A DNA stretch of 29,592 nucleotides, taken from positions 1 to 29,592 of the IMG/VR virus record IMGVR_UViG_3300042400_000168; one strand, given 5' to 3'. This stretch comes from a virus. Both the position numbers and the translations under genes were made by a program. This document shows, piece after piece, positions 1 to 5,608 of this stretch (position 1 is its first letter; the number at the start of each line of letters is the position of its first letter). Under the pieces are notes generated by a model that was not told where the DNA came from, made no database searches, and saw only the letters and a list, made by a program, of their open reading frames with translations.

Positions 1-1
1 C

Positions 2-541
2 CTAATTTACGGAGCCACTTTGGAGCAAGCCTCCTACGCCACCTCGTACATCCCCACATTGGGAACGAGCGTTACAAGGGTTGCGGATGCTGCTTCAAAG
101 ACGGGCATTAGCTCATTGATTGGGCAGACGGAGGGGACTTTCTTTTTGGAGTTGGCCGCATTGTCTAATTCAGTCGTAAACGAGCAAATAAGTTTAAGCG
201 ATGGCACCGACAACAATACAATTAAATTTGTAATGGGTTCCGTTGTGGGTGGAGTTAAAGCCGAAGGTAAGGTGGCTGGAGCTGGACAATTTGGTATTAC
301 AAAATCAACGAGCGACTATTTAAGCACTAAAAAAATAGCAGTTGCATATAAGGCCAACGACTTTGTGTTTTATTACGATGGCGTTTTAATTGGTTCGGAT
401 ACCAGCGGGTCTGTTCCAGCAATGAGCGTTTTTAATTTTGCGGCTGGGTCTGGAGTATTCCCGTCAAACATCAATGTAAAACAAATGCTCGTTTTCAAAA
501 CCCGTTTAACTAACGACCAACTGGCTGAACTAACCGCATAA
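2..541 (+). CDS. Tail-fibre-like structural protein, C-terminal part (5' end outside window)
   Basis: The frame is open from base 2, so the gene starts upstream of the window; the TTG at 20 is an internal codon. The first visible residues include GATLEQASYATSYIPT, a signature common in phage tail and receptor-binding proteins just before a concanavalin/LamG-like beta-sandwich. The following ~150 residues are rich in short beta-type segments, with a Y-Y-D-G turn near 'FYYDGVLIG' and a hydrophobic C-terminal strand 'VKQMLVFKTRLTNDQLAEL', as expected for a LamG-like lectin fold. Probable role: glycan or receptor binding at the virion surface. The next gene follows 11 bases after the stop. The family assignment is from motif recognition only; the exact fibre type and the length of the missing N-terminus cannot be seen. 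Confidence 0.7.
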   Translation, partial: LIYGATLEQASYATSYIPTLGTSVTRVADAASKTGISSLIGQTEGTFFLELAALSNSVVNEQISLSDGTDNNTIKFVMGSVVGGVKAEGKVAGAGQFGITKSTSDYLSTKKIAVAYKANDFVFYYDGVLIGSDTSGSVPAMSVFNFAAGSGVFPSNINVKQMLVFKTRLTNDQLAELTA

Positions 542-552
542 TTCAACACACG

Positions 553-945
553 ATGAAACCACTTAAATACGAGTTCACGCCTACGCAATGGGCAACGGCT
601 AAAGCAAAGATTGAGTTGACGGGTACCGACCCCGAAGGCGAAACCTACACTTACTACAACCCCGAATTAGTTACTGCCGTAGTGGAACTCGGGCATCTAT
701 GCACCCAATGGGGAACCGATGCCGAAGGCAACCAAGTGTGTGAGGTAACGTCACCAAAGTACGCAGTTGACATTTTGTGGACTGCCGAACCAATGACAAC
801 TTCGTTTGCGTCTTATGTCGTATGGCCAGCCCCGTGCGGGGTTCATATCTTTGCAGGATGGGAATCAGCATACGAGTCAGAGTACTGCGTAGCGAACCCC
901 GATGCAGCATACTGCCAGCCTCCAGTTCCTCCAGTAATTGAGTAA
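553..945 (+). CDS. Hypothetical tail-associated protein, 130 aa
   Basis: An ATG start 11 bases after the fibre gene gives 130 residues. It begins MKPLKYEFTPTQWATAKAKI and has a central region with several Cys (LGHLCTQWG, NQVCEVTS, APCGVHIF) and a Pro-rich C-terminus (CQPPVPPVIE). No membrane segment or signal peptide is seen. I do not recognise a named family. Its position between a fibre gene and the lysis genes suggests a virion-associated or fibre-accessory protein, and the even number of Cys in the second half could form disulfides outside the cell. Both of these are inference. The ATG at 948 of the next gene follows immediately after the stop. Confidence 0.65.
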   Translation: MKPLKYEFTPTQWATAKAKIELTGTDPEGETYTYYNPELVTAVVELGHLCTQWGTDAEGNQVCEVTSPKYAVDILWTAEPMTTSFASYVVWPAPCGVHIFAGWESAYESEYCVANPDAAYCQPPVPPVIE

Positions 946-947
946 CG

Positions 948-1121
948 ATGACAAAGGAGTCAGCAGATAGCGTAATCACGTCTTGGTCTTTAACGGGAGC
1001 AGGACTTCTCGTAAGCTACGCCCATCAAGCGTTAGGTCTTTTGGTTCTGATAACCTCACTTGCGTACACTCTTTGGAAGTGGCGAAGGGACTATCTCAAA
1101 CTAAAGAGCGATGCTAATTGA
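948..1121 (+). CDS. Small membrane protein, holin candidate (57 aa)
   Basis: ATG three bases after the previous stop. The 57-residue product has a polar N-terminus (MTKESADSVITSW), one long hydrophobic stretch at about residues 15-43 that could hold one or two short membrane helices, and a positively charged tail (KWRRDYLKLKSDAN). Size, membrane content and basic tail fit a phage holin or antiholin, which would form inner-membrane pores and time lysis. The gene overlaps the start of the next small membrane protein by 11 bases and lies upstream of an endolysin and spanin-like gene. The holin role is inferred from context; no family signature is visible. Confidence 0.6.
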   Translation: MTKESADSVITSWSLTGAGLLVSYAHQALGLLVLITSLAYTLWKWRRDYLKLKSDAN

Positions 1122-1311
1122 GCGTATCTTCAAGAACCCCAAGACCACCATCTTGGGGCTTCTTATTATAGCACTATGCTTCACACTCGTTTGGGGAGGC
1201 CGTGCGACTTTAACGGAGGTCTCGACTTTTATGGTCGGGGCTTTCGCCCTTATGTTTTTTAAAGACGGCAAAGATGGCGAAACAACAGGCGGTAAGCCAA
1301 CGAATAAGTAA
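1111..1311 (+). CDS. Small membrane protein, second holin/antiholin candidate (66 aa)
   Basis: The ATG lies inside the end of the previous gene, consistent with translational coupling. The product has a short basic N-terminus (MLIERIFKNPKTT), a hydrophobic helix at about residues 14-29, a short polar linker with Gly/Arg, a second hydrophobic segment at about 38-50 and a charged Gly/Lys tail (KDGKDGETTGGKPTNK). Two membrane helices plus a charged cytoplasmic tail is the class II holin layout. Two adjacent small membrane genes could be a holin/antiholin pair. Which one does which cannot be read from sequence. The 3' end overlaps the next tiny gene by 38 bases. Confidence 0.6.
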   Translation: MLIERIFKNPKTTILGLLIIALCFTLVWGGRATLTEVSTFMVGAFALMFFKDGKDGETTGGKPTNK

Positions 1312-1405
1312 GAGCAAGAAGCGAGGCAAGCACTCCAAGAGTGCAAGCAGCAACAAGGCGAGTAAGAACTACTCCAAGCCCTACAAGTCGCAGGGTCGCT
1401 CGTAA
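1274..1405 (+). CDS. Tiny Lys/Arg/Ser-rich basic protein (43 aa)
   Basis: A short frame from ATG 1274 to TAA 1405 encodes 43 residues, about a third of them Lys or Arg, with many Ser and a C-terminal aromatic/basic tail (NYSKPYKSQGRS). It has no hydrophobic segment. It overlaps the preceding membrane protein by 38 bases in another frame. Its composition resembles short nucleic-acid-binding or packaged basic peptides. From memory, similar K/S-rich tails ending in a Gly-Gln-Gly-Arg-like motif occur in small Bacteroidota phage proteins, but I cannot check this. Function unknown; being a coding gene is supported by its conserved-looking composition and tight packing rather than by homology. Confidence 0.5.
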   Translation: MAKQQAVSQRISKSKKRGKHSKSASSNKASKNYSKPYKSQGRS

Positions 1406-1669
1406 CAAATCTGCTATGTTTTTTGTCACAGTTCGGAGATTGTCCGAGTTATACTCCGCCAAATGGCAGTGAATAAACCCGATTTGGCAGAATATAGATG
1501 AACCCTTTATCGTGCATTATAATGCTCTATATCCGATAATGTACGTTTTAATGTACATTATGACTACAAATTGTGCAATTAAATATACATTAAGCAATAT
1601 GCAAAAAGTGCAAAGTGTAAACTCAAATGCGCATAATGTGTAAAATGTCCAACTTTTGATATTAAAAAC
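1406..1669 (+). promoter_or_regulatory. AT-rich intergenic region before the endolysin, with palindromes
   Basis: This 264-base gap has no convincing gene. It contains a perfect 12-bp palindrome GCATTATAATGC (1514-1525), a perfect 9-bp inverted repeat ATAATGTAC/GTACATTAT (1536-1544 and 1553-1561, 8-nt loop), and further ATAATG/ATACATTA-like words at about 1587 and 1631. A weak match to the Bacteroidota -7 box (AACTTTTG, 1651-1658) lies 11 bases before the GTG start at 1670, but no good -33 partner is visible. It could be an operator/promoter region controlling the endolysin and spanin genes separately from the holin candidates. Confidence 0.45.
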
Positions 1670-2095
1670 GTGACCAAGAACTTTACCCTCGCAGAACTGA
1701 CTGCTACAAAAACAGGGCTTCCTAACGCTTTACCCAAGCACTTGGAACCCAACCTCCGTGCGCTTGCAGAAAACGTCTTACAACCCACGAGAGATGCATT
1801 AGGTGCGGTGAAAGTAACGAGTGCATACCGCAGCCCTGCGGTGAATAGCAAAGTAGGGGGAGCAAAGACCTCGCAGCACACGCAAGCACAAGCTGCTGAC
1901 CTAAAGTTTGATGGAGGCAACGATGTGCTTTTCCATTGGATAAAGGACAATTTAGACTTCGACCAACTCATTTGGGAATTTGGCTCTGATACTGCGCCAT
2001 CGTGGGTTCACGTTAGTTATTCTAATACCAAGAACCGAAAACAAATCCTAAAAGCAGTAAAGCACAATGGCAAAACCAAATACCTCCTCTTTTGA
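1670..2095 (+). CDS. Endolysin, peptidase M15-type (D-Ala-D-Ala carboxypeptidase/L-Ala-D-Glu peptidase-like)
   Basis: The GTG start gives 141 residues, about the full length of single-domain M15A-type phage peptidases. The Zn-binding layout is visible: SAYRSPAVN (51-59), then SQH70-TQAQAA-D77, corresponding to the HxxGxAxD motif with Gly replaced by Ala73, and WVH114VSY as the third Zn ligand. E103 in LIWEFG is the candidate catalytic acid. The enzyme is expected to cut peptidoglycan stem peptides at lysis. There is no signal peptide, so release would depend on a holin such as those encoded at 948-1311. The stop overlaps the start of the spanin-like gene by 4 bases. No other in-frame start gives a better N-terminus. 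Confidence 0.88.
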   Translation: MTKNFTLAELTATKTGLPNALPKHLEPNLRALAENVLQPTRDALGAVKVTSAYRSPAVNSKVGGAKTSQHTQAQAADLKFDGGNDVLFHWIKDNLDFDQLIWEFGSDTAPSWVHVSYSNTKNRKQILKAVKHNGKTKYLLF

Positions 2096-2514
2096 TGAAT
2101 GGCTTAACAAACTTGAGGATGCCCCTCAACCGACTTGCAATGTGGACAATCCTGCTGACTGCGACTCTTGCGGCTCTTAGCAGTTGCGCTACTGTGAAAC
2201 CAGTCCTTCAGAGTGTAGTTGTAAGGGACACGGTAATTGTCACCAAGACAAAGTACCTAACCGACACTCTGGAACTTTACAAGGACACGACAATTTACCA
2301 AGACAAGGTAAGGCTTCAGCTCCAGTACATAGACCGAAAGGTGTACGTTGAGGCAACCTGCTTGCCCGATACCATCCGAGTCACTCAAACCAAGATTCTA
2401 ACGAAGGAGAAGAAGCAGAGGGGATGGACTCTTGAGGGAGGAGCAGTTTTGCTTATGCTTATTTTGGTGGGTGGCTACATCGTGAAGCGTTGGGTGGATA
2501 AACTCACCGAGTAA
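2092..2514 (+). CDS. Putative unimolecular spanin (lipoprotein with C-terminal membrane anchor)
   Basis: The 140-residue product has an N-terminal signal (RMPLNRLAMWTILLTATLAA) ending in a lipobox L29-S30-S31-C32, so Cys32 would be lipidated and sent to the outer membrane. The middle (about 40-105) is rich in alternating Val/Thr/Tyr/Lys beta-type segments rather than coiled coil. Residues about 112-131 form one membrane helix followed by a positive tail (KRWVDKLTE), which suits a cytoplasmic C-terminus. Lipoprotein plus C-terminal helix plus beta-rich linker is the layout known for u-spanins such as phage T1 gp11. It directly follows the endolysin with an ATGATGA overlap. It would join inner and outer membranes at the last step of lysis. 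The start may instead be Met10. Confidence 0.72.
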   Translation: MMNGLTNLRMPLNRLAMWTILLTATLAALSSCATVKPVLQSVVVRDTVIVTKTKYLTDTLELYKDTTIYQDKVRLQLQYIDRKVYVEATCLPDTIRVTQTKILTKEKKQRGWTLEGGAVLLMLILVGGYIVKRWVDKLTE

Positions 2515-2567
2515 TTATACTCTTTAAGGTACATTAGAGCCGTTCTAAGCGACTTTATACGCTAAGG

Positions 2568-2583
2568 GGTATAGTTCTATACC
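2568..2583. repeat. Perfect inverted repeat GGTATAG-TT-CTATACC
   Basis: Two 7-bp arms (2568-2574 and 2577-2583) with a 2-base centre form a near-palindrome. It is not followed by a T-run, so it is more likely an operator site for a dimeric regulator than a terminator. It lies between the spanin stop and the AGTTRA cluster. Confidence 0.5.
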
Positions 2584-2656
2584 TTGAGGTATTTGGATGC
2601 GTTAGAACGCAACTTCTTTCTTTTTCTTTGTTTAGTTTCTTTAAGTTGTTTGGTAA

Positions 2657-2738
2657 AGTTAAGAGTTGACTAACTACTAACTAAAGTCAAGTTAATAGTT
2701 GATTAAGTAGTTAAGTTAAGTAAGTTAACTATTCAACT
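2657..2738. repeat. Iteron-like cluster of AGTTRA hexamers with a 17-bp direct repeat
   Basis: Seven copies of AGTTAA or AGTTGA on the + strand start at 2657, 2664, 2690, 2697, 2709, 2714 and 2723, with reverse copies at 2725-2730 and 2733-2738. The first two pairs make a longer direct repeat, AGTTAAGAGTTGACTAA (2657-2673) and AGTTAATAGTTGATTAA (2690-2706), matching at 15 of 17 positions and 33 bp apart, about three helical turns. This suits a protein-binding array (origin iterons or repressor sites). Confidence 0.5.
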
Positions 2739-2759
2739 TTGATAAAAAACAAAATAAAA

Positions 2760-2788
2760 TTGACATACGCAAGTCCTTATGCTAATAT
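2760..2788 (+). promoter_or_regulatory. TTGACA-17-TAATAT sigma70-like promoter candidate
   Basis: TTGACA at 2760-2765 and TAATAT at 2783-2788 are separated by exactly 17 bases, close to the classical E. coli-type promoter. Bacteroidota primary sigma factors normally prefer TTTG/TAnnTTTG, so this may be chance in AT-rich DNA, or may be read by another sigma. Transcription would start about 55 bases before the replication operon. Confidence 0.3.
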
Positions 2789-2850
2789 GTAATGATTCTA
2801 AATAATGAATGACCACATCTACATTTATTGGGATGATGTACCTTTGAACA

Positions 2851-3120
2851 ATGACACCAAAGTACTACATCGGCAAGACGTTGAAGATAGAGGCGAAGGA
2901 TGTGGTGATGGACTTCCAACCTGATAATTACAATCTTGGAACTGCCCTCACCTACCTAATGCGAGCAGGGAAGAAACCTCACAACCCTATCTGCGATGAC
3001 ATCAGAAAAGCCATCGCTCACCTAAATTTTGAACTTGAACGCCAAGATGAGCAGCAAACCATTAGCGCAACAAGCGAAGGAAGCCAAACAACAACAGGAA
3101 AGTATGCAGTACTATACTAA
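2851..3120 (+). CDS. DUF3310-family protein
   Basis: 89 residues. The core at about residues 20-65 (DFQPDNYNLGTALTYLMRAG, then K-x-x-x-x-x-x-C-D-D-I-R-K-A and LNFELERQ) matches the DUF3310 pattern of phage proteins: Asn-Leu-Gly...Tyr-Leu-x-Arg-Ala-Gly followed by Asp-x-x-Lys-Ala...Leu. These proteins are common in early phage operons; a nucleotide-metabolism role has been proposed but not established. The last ~20 residues (Ser/Thr/Gly/Gln-rich) overlap the next gene in another frame and may be poorly constrained. A TACCTTTG -7-like box ends 4 bases before the ATG, so the mRNA may be nearly leaderless. First gene of the replication operon. Confidence 0.72.
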   Translation: MTPKYYIGKTLKIEAKDVVMDFQPDNYNLGTALTYLMRAGKKPHNPICDDIRKAIAHLNFELERQDEQQTISATSEGSQTTTGKYAVLY

Positions 3121-3304
3121 CCCTGCCAAACGCAGGAAGATAGACTTCATCCTTGAGGAATGCGCTACGCTGATGTCTAACTGCGAAGCCACATACCAAG
3201 CTCGCCAACAGGCGAAGTACAAAGAACAAGAGCTACTGGGTGAGATTGCCAAGATAGACCTGCACTTTGCCATCCAATGCGGCTATCTGATACCCGACAA
3301 TTGA
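3047..3304 (+). CDS. Hypothetical protein, 85 aa
   Basis: I place the start at ATG 3047; a TTG at 3029 and an ATG at 3104 are also in frame. The latter would cut the overlap with DUF3310 from 74 to 17 bases and gives MQYYTNPAKRRKIDFILEEC as the N-terminus. The product is mostly helical and charged, with Gln/Lys/Glu-rich segments and three Cys (FILEECATLMSNCEA, FAIQCGYL). No family is recognised. It sits between DUF3310 and a RusA-like resolvase, and its stop lies inside the next gene. A role in DNA replication or recombination is possible only from context. Confidence 0.6.
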   Translation: MSSKPLAQQAKEAKQQQESMQYYTNPAKRRKIDFILEECATLMSNCEATYQARQQAKYKEQELLGEIAKIDLHFAIQCGYLIPDN

Positions 3305-3657
3305 CATACAAGATTGTAGTCGGTAAGGTTCCAAGCCTCAACGCCTTCTACGCATCAAAGCATTGGACTGCCCGTGTGAAGGCAAAGGAGTTGGTATCAA
3401 AAGAGGTAATGTCGCAGCTTGAGAAGTACGACCTGCAAGAGATAAAGGATGTCCACATCCATTGCAAGGTCAATTACCGATACGATATTGACAATGCTAT
3501 TATGGCGGTGAAGTTTGCCCTTGACACATTTAAGACTTGGGGTGGCGTAAAGGATGACTCCCGAAAATATGTGCATTCCTTAAAGTTGGTACACGACACA
3601 AGTATTGGGAAAGACACGGCAGAAATTACTTTTAATGGAATTTTGGTCAATTCATAA
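3277..3657 (+). CDS. RusA-like Holliday junction resolvase
   Basis: 126 residues, the usual RusA length. The N-terminus has the 'G-K-V-P-S-x-N' strand (GKVPSLNAFY) expected in RusA. The active-site block is clear: Y-R-Y-D70-I-D72-N73...K79...D83, then V-K-D93-D94-S. This corresponds to the DxDN...K...D...DD pattern whose Asp residues bind metal in E. coli RusA. The enzyme would cut four-way junctions formed during phage recombination and before packaging. ATG 3277 overlaps the previous gene by 28 bases; an alternative TTG at 3301 would make a TTGA overlap and starts closer to the family N-terminus. A promoter for the next unit overlaps its 3' end. Confidence 0.82.
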   Translation: MRLSDTRQLTYKIVVGKVPSLNAFYASKHWTARVKAKELVSKEVMSQLEKYDLQEIKDVHIHCKVNYRYDIDNAIMAVKFALDTFKTWGGVKDDSRKYVHSLKLVHDTSIGKDTAEITFNGILVNS

Positions 3658-3673
3658 TTTTTGTTTATTTTTG
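3642..3673 (+). promoter_or_regulatory. Bacteroidota-type promoter (TTTG-20-TATTTTTG)
   Basis: A -33 element TTTG (3642-3645) is separated by 20 bases from TATTTTTG (3666-3673), a full match to the Bacteroidota -7 consensus TAnnTTTG. The leader that follows contains AAACCAATCAG (3685-3695), a motif shared with other leaders in this window, and leads to the ATG at 3697. Confidence 0.62.
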
Positions 3674-3696
3674 TCAGGAACTTAAACCAATCAGTT

Positions 3697-3837
3697 ATGA
3701 CTCTATCCTTTTCTTCTGACGTATACACCGAAATGGTGCAAGTGCAACAAGCACAAATCCAAGCACTTCAAAACAAGATACAAGAGCTTCAAGCTCGTAT
3801 TGATGTTTTAGAGCAGCAATCAATTCTATTTATCTAA
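3697..3837 (+). CDS. Small coiled-coil protein (46 aa)
   Basis: ATG 3697 to TAA 3837 encodes 46 residues. After a short polar N-terminus (MTLSFSSDVYTE) residues about 13-42 form a continuous heptad-like Gln/Leu/Ile-rich helix (VQVQQAQIQALQNKIQEL, then QARIDVLEQQ), so a short dimeric or trimeric coiled coil is expected. It is the first gene after a good promoter and has the ACCAATC leader motif 2 bases before its ATG. Small coiled-coil proteins at this place may be regulators or assembly partners; nothing more specific is visible. Twelve bases separate it from the next gene. Confidence 0.6.
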   Translation: MTLSFSSDVYTEMVQVQQAQIQALQNKIQELQARIDVLEQQSILFI

Positions 3838-3849
3838 AACCAATCTATT

Positions 3850-4278
3850 ATGCCTAAAATTATTTCAATCACACCAACAGGTCAATGGCAAGATTTATTC
3901 AAACTCGAAGTTCGCTTTGACAATGGAGACTTCGGTACTGCCTTTGCCAAATCACAAACCCCTCCCTACGCAGTGGGCGATGAGGTTGAGTACACCAAGA
4001 ACGAAAAGGGTACGGTGAAAATCCAACGCCCTAATCCTTATGGTGCTTCCACAGGAGGAGGATATACACCTTCTTCCCCTAAAAGCAACGATGACCGCTC
4101 TGCTTCTATCATCCGACAGGTTGCTTTGAAGTCAGCGGTGGAGTACGCTTGTGCTGCACAACACGATGTGAACACCATCCTTGCTAACGCAGAAACCTTT
4201 AACGCTTGGATGACAGGACAGAGTGCTGCTCCTGCATCACACACCGAGCATTTCGCAAATCGCAACGACCCTTTCTGA
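3850..4278 (+). CDS. Possible OB-fold single-stranded-DNA-binding protein with SSB-like tail
   Basis: 142 residues. The N-terminal ~60 residues look like a small beta-barrel (PKIISITPTGQWQ, FKLEVRFDNGDFGTAFAKS, VGDEVEYTKN, GTVKIQRP), followed by a flexible Gly/Ser/Pro linker (residues about 62-80), a helical segment (about 83-120) and a tail ending HFANRNDPF. The final Asp-Pro-Phe recalls the acidic -D-x-P-F tip that bacterial SSB uses to recruit partners. With a helicase directly downstream, an SSB-type role is plausible. No direct SSB signature is seen, so the call is tentative. AAACCAATC lies just before the ATG, and a strong terminator follows 28 bases after the stop. Confidence 0.5.
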   Translation: MPKIISITPTGQWQDLFKLEVRFDNGDFGTAFAKSQTPPYAVGDEVEYTKNEKGTVKIQRPNPYGASTGGGYTPSSPKSNDDRSASIIRQVALKSAVEYACAAQHDVNTILANAETFNAWMTGQSAAPASHTEHFANRNDPF

Positions 4279-4306
4279 TTGGTTTTTTAATGGCCGTTGC
4301 GTAGAG

Positions 4307-4331
4307 CCTCCCTTCGGGGAGGTTTTTTTTT
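4307..4331 (+). terminator. Rho-independent terminator
   Basis: CCTCCC (4307-4312), TTCG loop, GGGAGG (4317-4322), followed by nine T (4323-4331). The UUCG tetraloop with a GC stem makes this a strong terminator, separating the SSB-like gene from the helicase operon. Confidence 0.88.
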
Positions 4332-4359
4332 GCTTTATTAAAATTTTTGTTTATTTTAG
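4329..4359 (+). promoter_or_regulatory. Bacteroidota-type promoter (TTTG-19-TATTTTAG)
   Basis: TTTG (4329-4332) overlaps the terminator T-run and is followed 19 bases later by TATTTTAG (4352-4359), one mismatch from TAnnTTTG. The leader carries ACCAATCAG (4364-4372) before the helicase ATG at 4378. This would restart transcription straight after the terminator. Confidence 0.5.
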
Positions 4360-4377
4360 CCGTACCAATCAGAAATA

Positions 4378-5310
4378 ATGATACATCCCGACCTCCTTTC
4401 AAACGAATCTTCGTTACCATATCTTCAACGTGCCCTTAAGGGCAAATACTACGACACGGGTAAGCTCGGTGTCTATGAAGTAGACCAATACCTGCGCCTA
4501 AAAGAAGGTGAGTTTGTAGTCGTAGTTGGCCACGCCAACGTAGGCAAGACCCACACGCTTCTATACCTTATGCTCTTGCAGTCGTATAACTTCGGCAAGA
4601 AATGGCTGATATACTCCGCAGAGAACGAAGTGCCAAGCCTTAAGCGAAAGCTGATAGAGTTCCTTGTCTGCAAACCCATACAGGGAATTGATGAGGGGAT
4701 GATGTACCGCAAGTTGGACTTCATCAACGAGTACTTCCAATTCATAGACGGCAACAGGCTATTTACCGCATTTGAACTTCTTGAGATAATGAACTCCATC
4801 AAGAACGAATGGAACTATACAGGTGCTTTGATAGACCCCTACAATTCTTTAAGTACGGACCAAAAGAAATTAGGTAAGACAGGGATGCACGAATACCACT
4901 ACGAGGTAGCCTCTGCGCTTCGGGTATTTGCACATCAGAATAACGTCACCACAATAGTCAATGCTCACCCAGTTACGGAGGCGATGCGCAAGACATTCTA
5001 CAAAGGCCACAAGTACGAGGGGATGGCGATGCCTCCCAACACATCAGATATTGAAGGTGGCGGTAAGTGGGGCAACAGGTCGGACTGTGTAATCGTGATT
5101 CACCGATTCGCTGCACACGAAACCGATTGGATATACACCCACATCCACGTTCGTAAGGTCAAGGAGATGGAATCGGGAGGGCGCATCACGCCCCTTGAAA
5201 CACCCTTAATCTTGCAGAGCGTGTTAGGTAATGTTGGCTTTGTGATAAACGGCCGTAACTTGCTGCCAATTAAAATGGATGAAACACCTGCGAGCGATGT
5301 ACCCTTCTGA
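4378..5310 (+). CDS. DnaB/RecA-fold replicative helicase-like ATPase
   Basis: 310 residues with one RecA-like ATPase core and no primase domain. Walker A is G51-HANV-G56-K57-T58; a candidate catalytic Glu lies in SAENE (81-84); Walker B is GALID153PYNS; a sensor-type H197 lies in IVNAHPV; and a DnaB motif-4-like EGGGKWGNRSDCVIVIHR (226-243) precedes a basic strand. The product would unwind the fork as a ring or load recombination factors. Length and motifs fit short phage DnaB-like helicases of the KaiC/RecA superfamily. The extreme C-terminus, DETPASDVPF, resembles an SSB tail. It is the first gene after a terminator/promoter pair and overlaps the next gene by 32 bases. Confidence 0.78.
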   Translation: MIHPDLLSNESSLPYLQRALKGKYYDTGKLGVYEVDQYLRLKEGEFVVVVGHANVGKTHTLLYLMLLQSYNFGKKWLIYSAENEVPSLKRKLIEFLVCKPIQGIDEGMMYRKLDFINEYFQFIDGNRLFTAFELLEIMNSIKNEWNYTGALIDPYNSLSTDQKKLGKTGMHEYHYEVASALRVFAHQNNVTTIVNAHPVTEAMRKTFYKGHKYEGMAMPPNTSDIEGGGKWGNRSDCVIVIHRFAAHETDWIYTHIHVRKVKEMESGGRITPLETPLILQSVLGNVGFVINGRNLLPIKMDETPASDVPF

Positions 5311-5608
5311 TGACTCCCACGACCTTTACATAAGGGAGAAGCAGCTGATGCTTGCAGGTACTGCGATGTGGTTGGCGCAGCAAGCAGCAGACAAGGCAAA
5401 AGGCAGAGAAGTACAAGATGACATCCTGCACCACGTTATGAGCTGCCATTACGCAGACCTACTCCTTCAGCAGTTTATTGACTACCGCCAGTTCACCGAA
5501 GGCAAGATGAACGAGATGTACCTTGCCAACGCCAAGCTACGGATTGATAGTGAGCAAATGATTTACGAGATACAACGGCTGCAAGGGATAATTGAGGACA
5601 CGCTATGA
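5279..5608 (+). CDS. Hypothetical helical protein (up to 109 aa)
   Basis: Two in-frame starts are possible: ATG 5279 and ATG 5297. The second lies closer to the helicase stop and gives MYPSDDSHDLYIREK. The product is nearly all helix, Gln/Ala/Leu-rich, with a likely coiled coil in the last third (FTEGKMNEMYLANAKLRI, then QRLQGIIEDTL). A Cys/His pair (HHVMSCHY) is present without a recognisable metal motif. No family is identified. It is translationally coupled to both neighbours (overlap upstream, ATGA overlap downstream), so it probably acts with the helicase operon. Confidence 0.6.
   Translation: MKHLRAMYPSDDSHDLYIREKQLMLAGTAMWLAQQAADKAKGREVQDDILHHVMSCHYADLLLQQFIDYRQFTEGKMNEMYLANAKLRIDSEQMIYEIQRLQGIIEDTL

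Larger units (their letters stand above)
2515..2850 (+). promoter_or_regulatory. Regulatory/possible origin region between lysis and replication genes
   Basis: There is no convincing gene in these 336 bases, which are strongly AT-rich. From left to right they hold: a GTTCTAA.../...TTAGAAC pair bracketing a perfect hairpin (2568-2583); a T/C-rich stretch (2610-2640); a cluster of AGTTRA hexamers (2657-2738); a TTGACA-17 nt-TAATAT element (2760-2788); and a Bacteroidota -7-like TACCTTTG (2839-2846) only 4 bases before the next ATG. The arrangement resembles an operator-promoter region or an iteron-type origin placed just ahead of the replication genes. Confidence 0.5.

Noticed and set aside
1436-1495. 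Short stems (TCGGA/TCCGA and GCCAAAT/ATTTGGC) after the 43-aa gene, considered as a terminator
   Set aside because: The stems are short and not followed by a T-run, so terminator activity is not supported.
2805-2924. 39-codon frame starting at ATG 2805, ahead of and overlapping DUF3310
   Set aside because: It ends inside DUF3310, has no recognisable motif and looks like an out-of-frame reading; it would need the weak TTGACA/TAATAT promoter. Kept only as a remote possibility.
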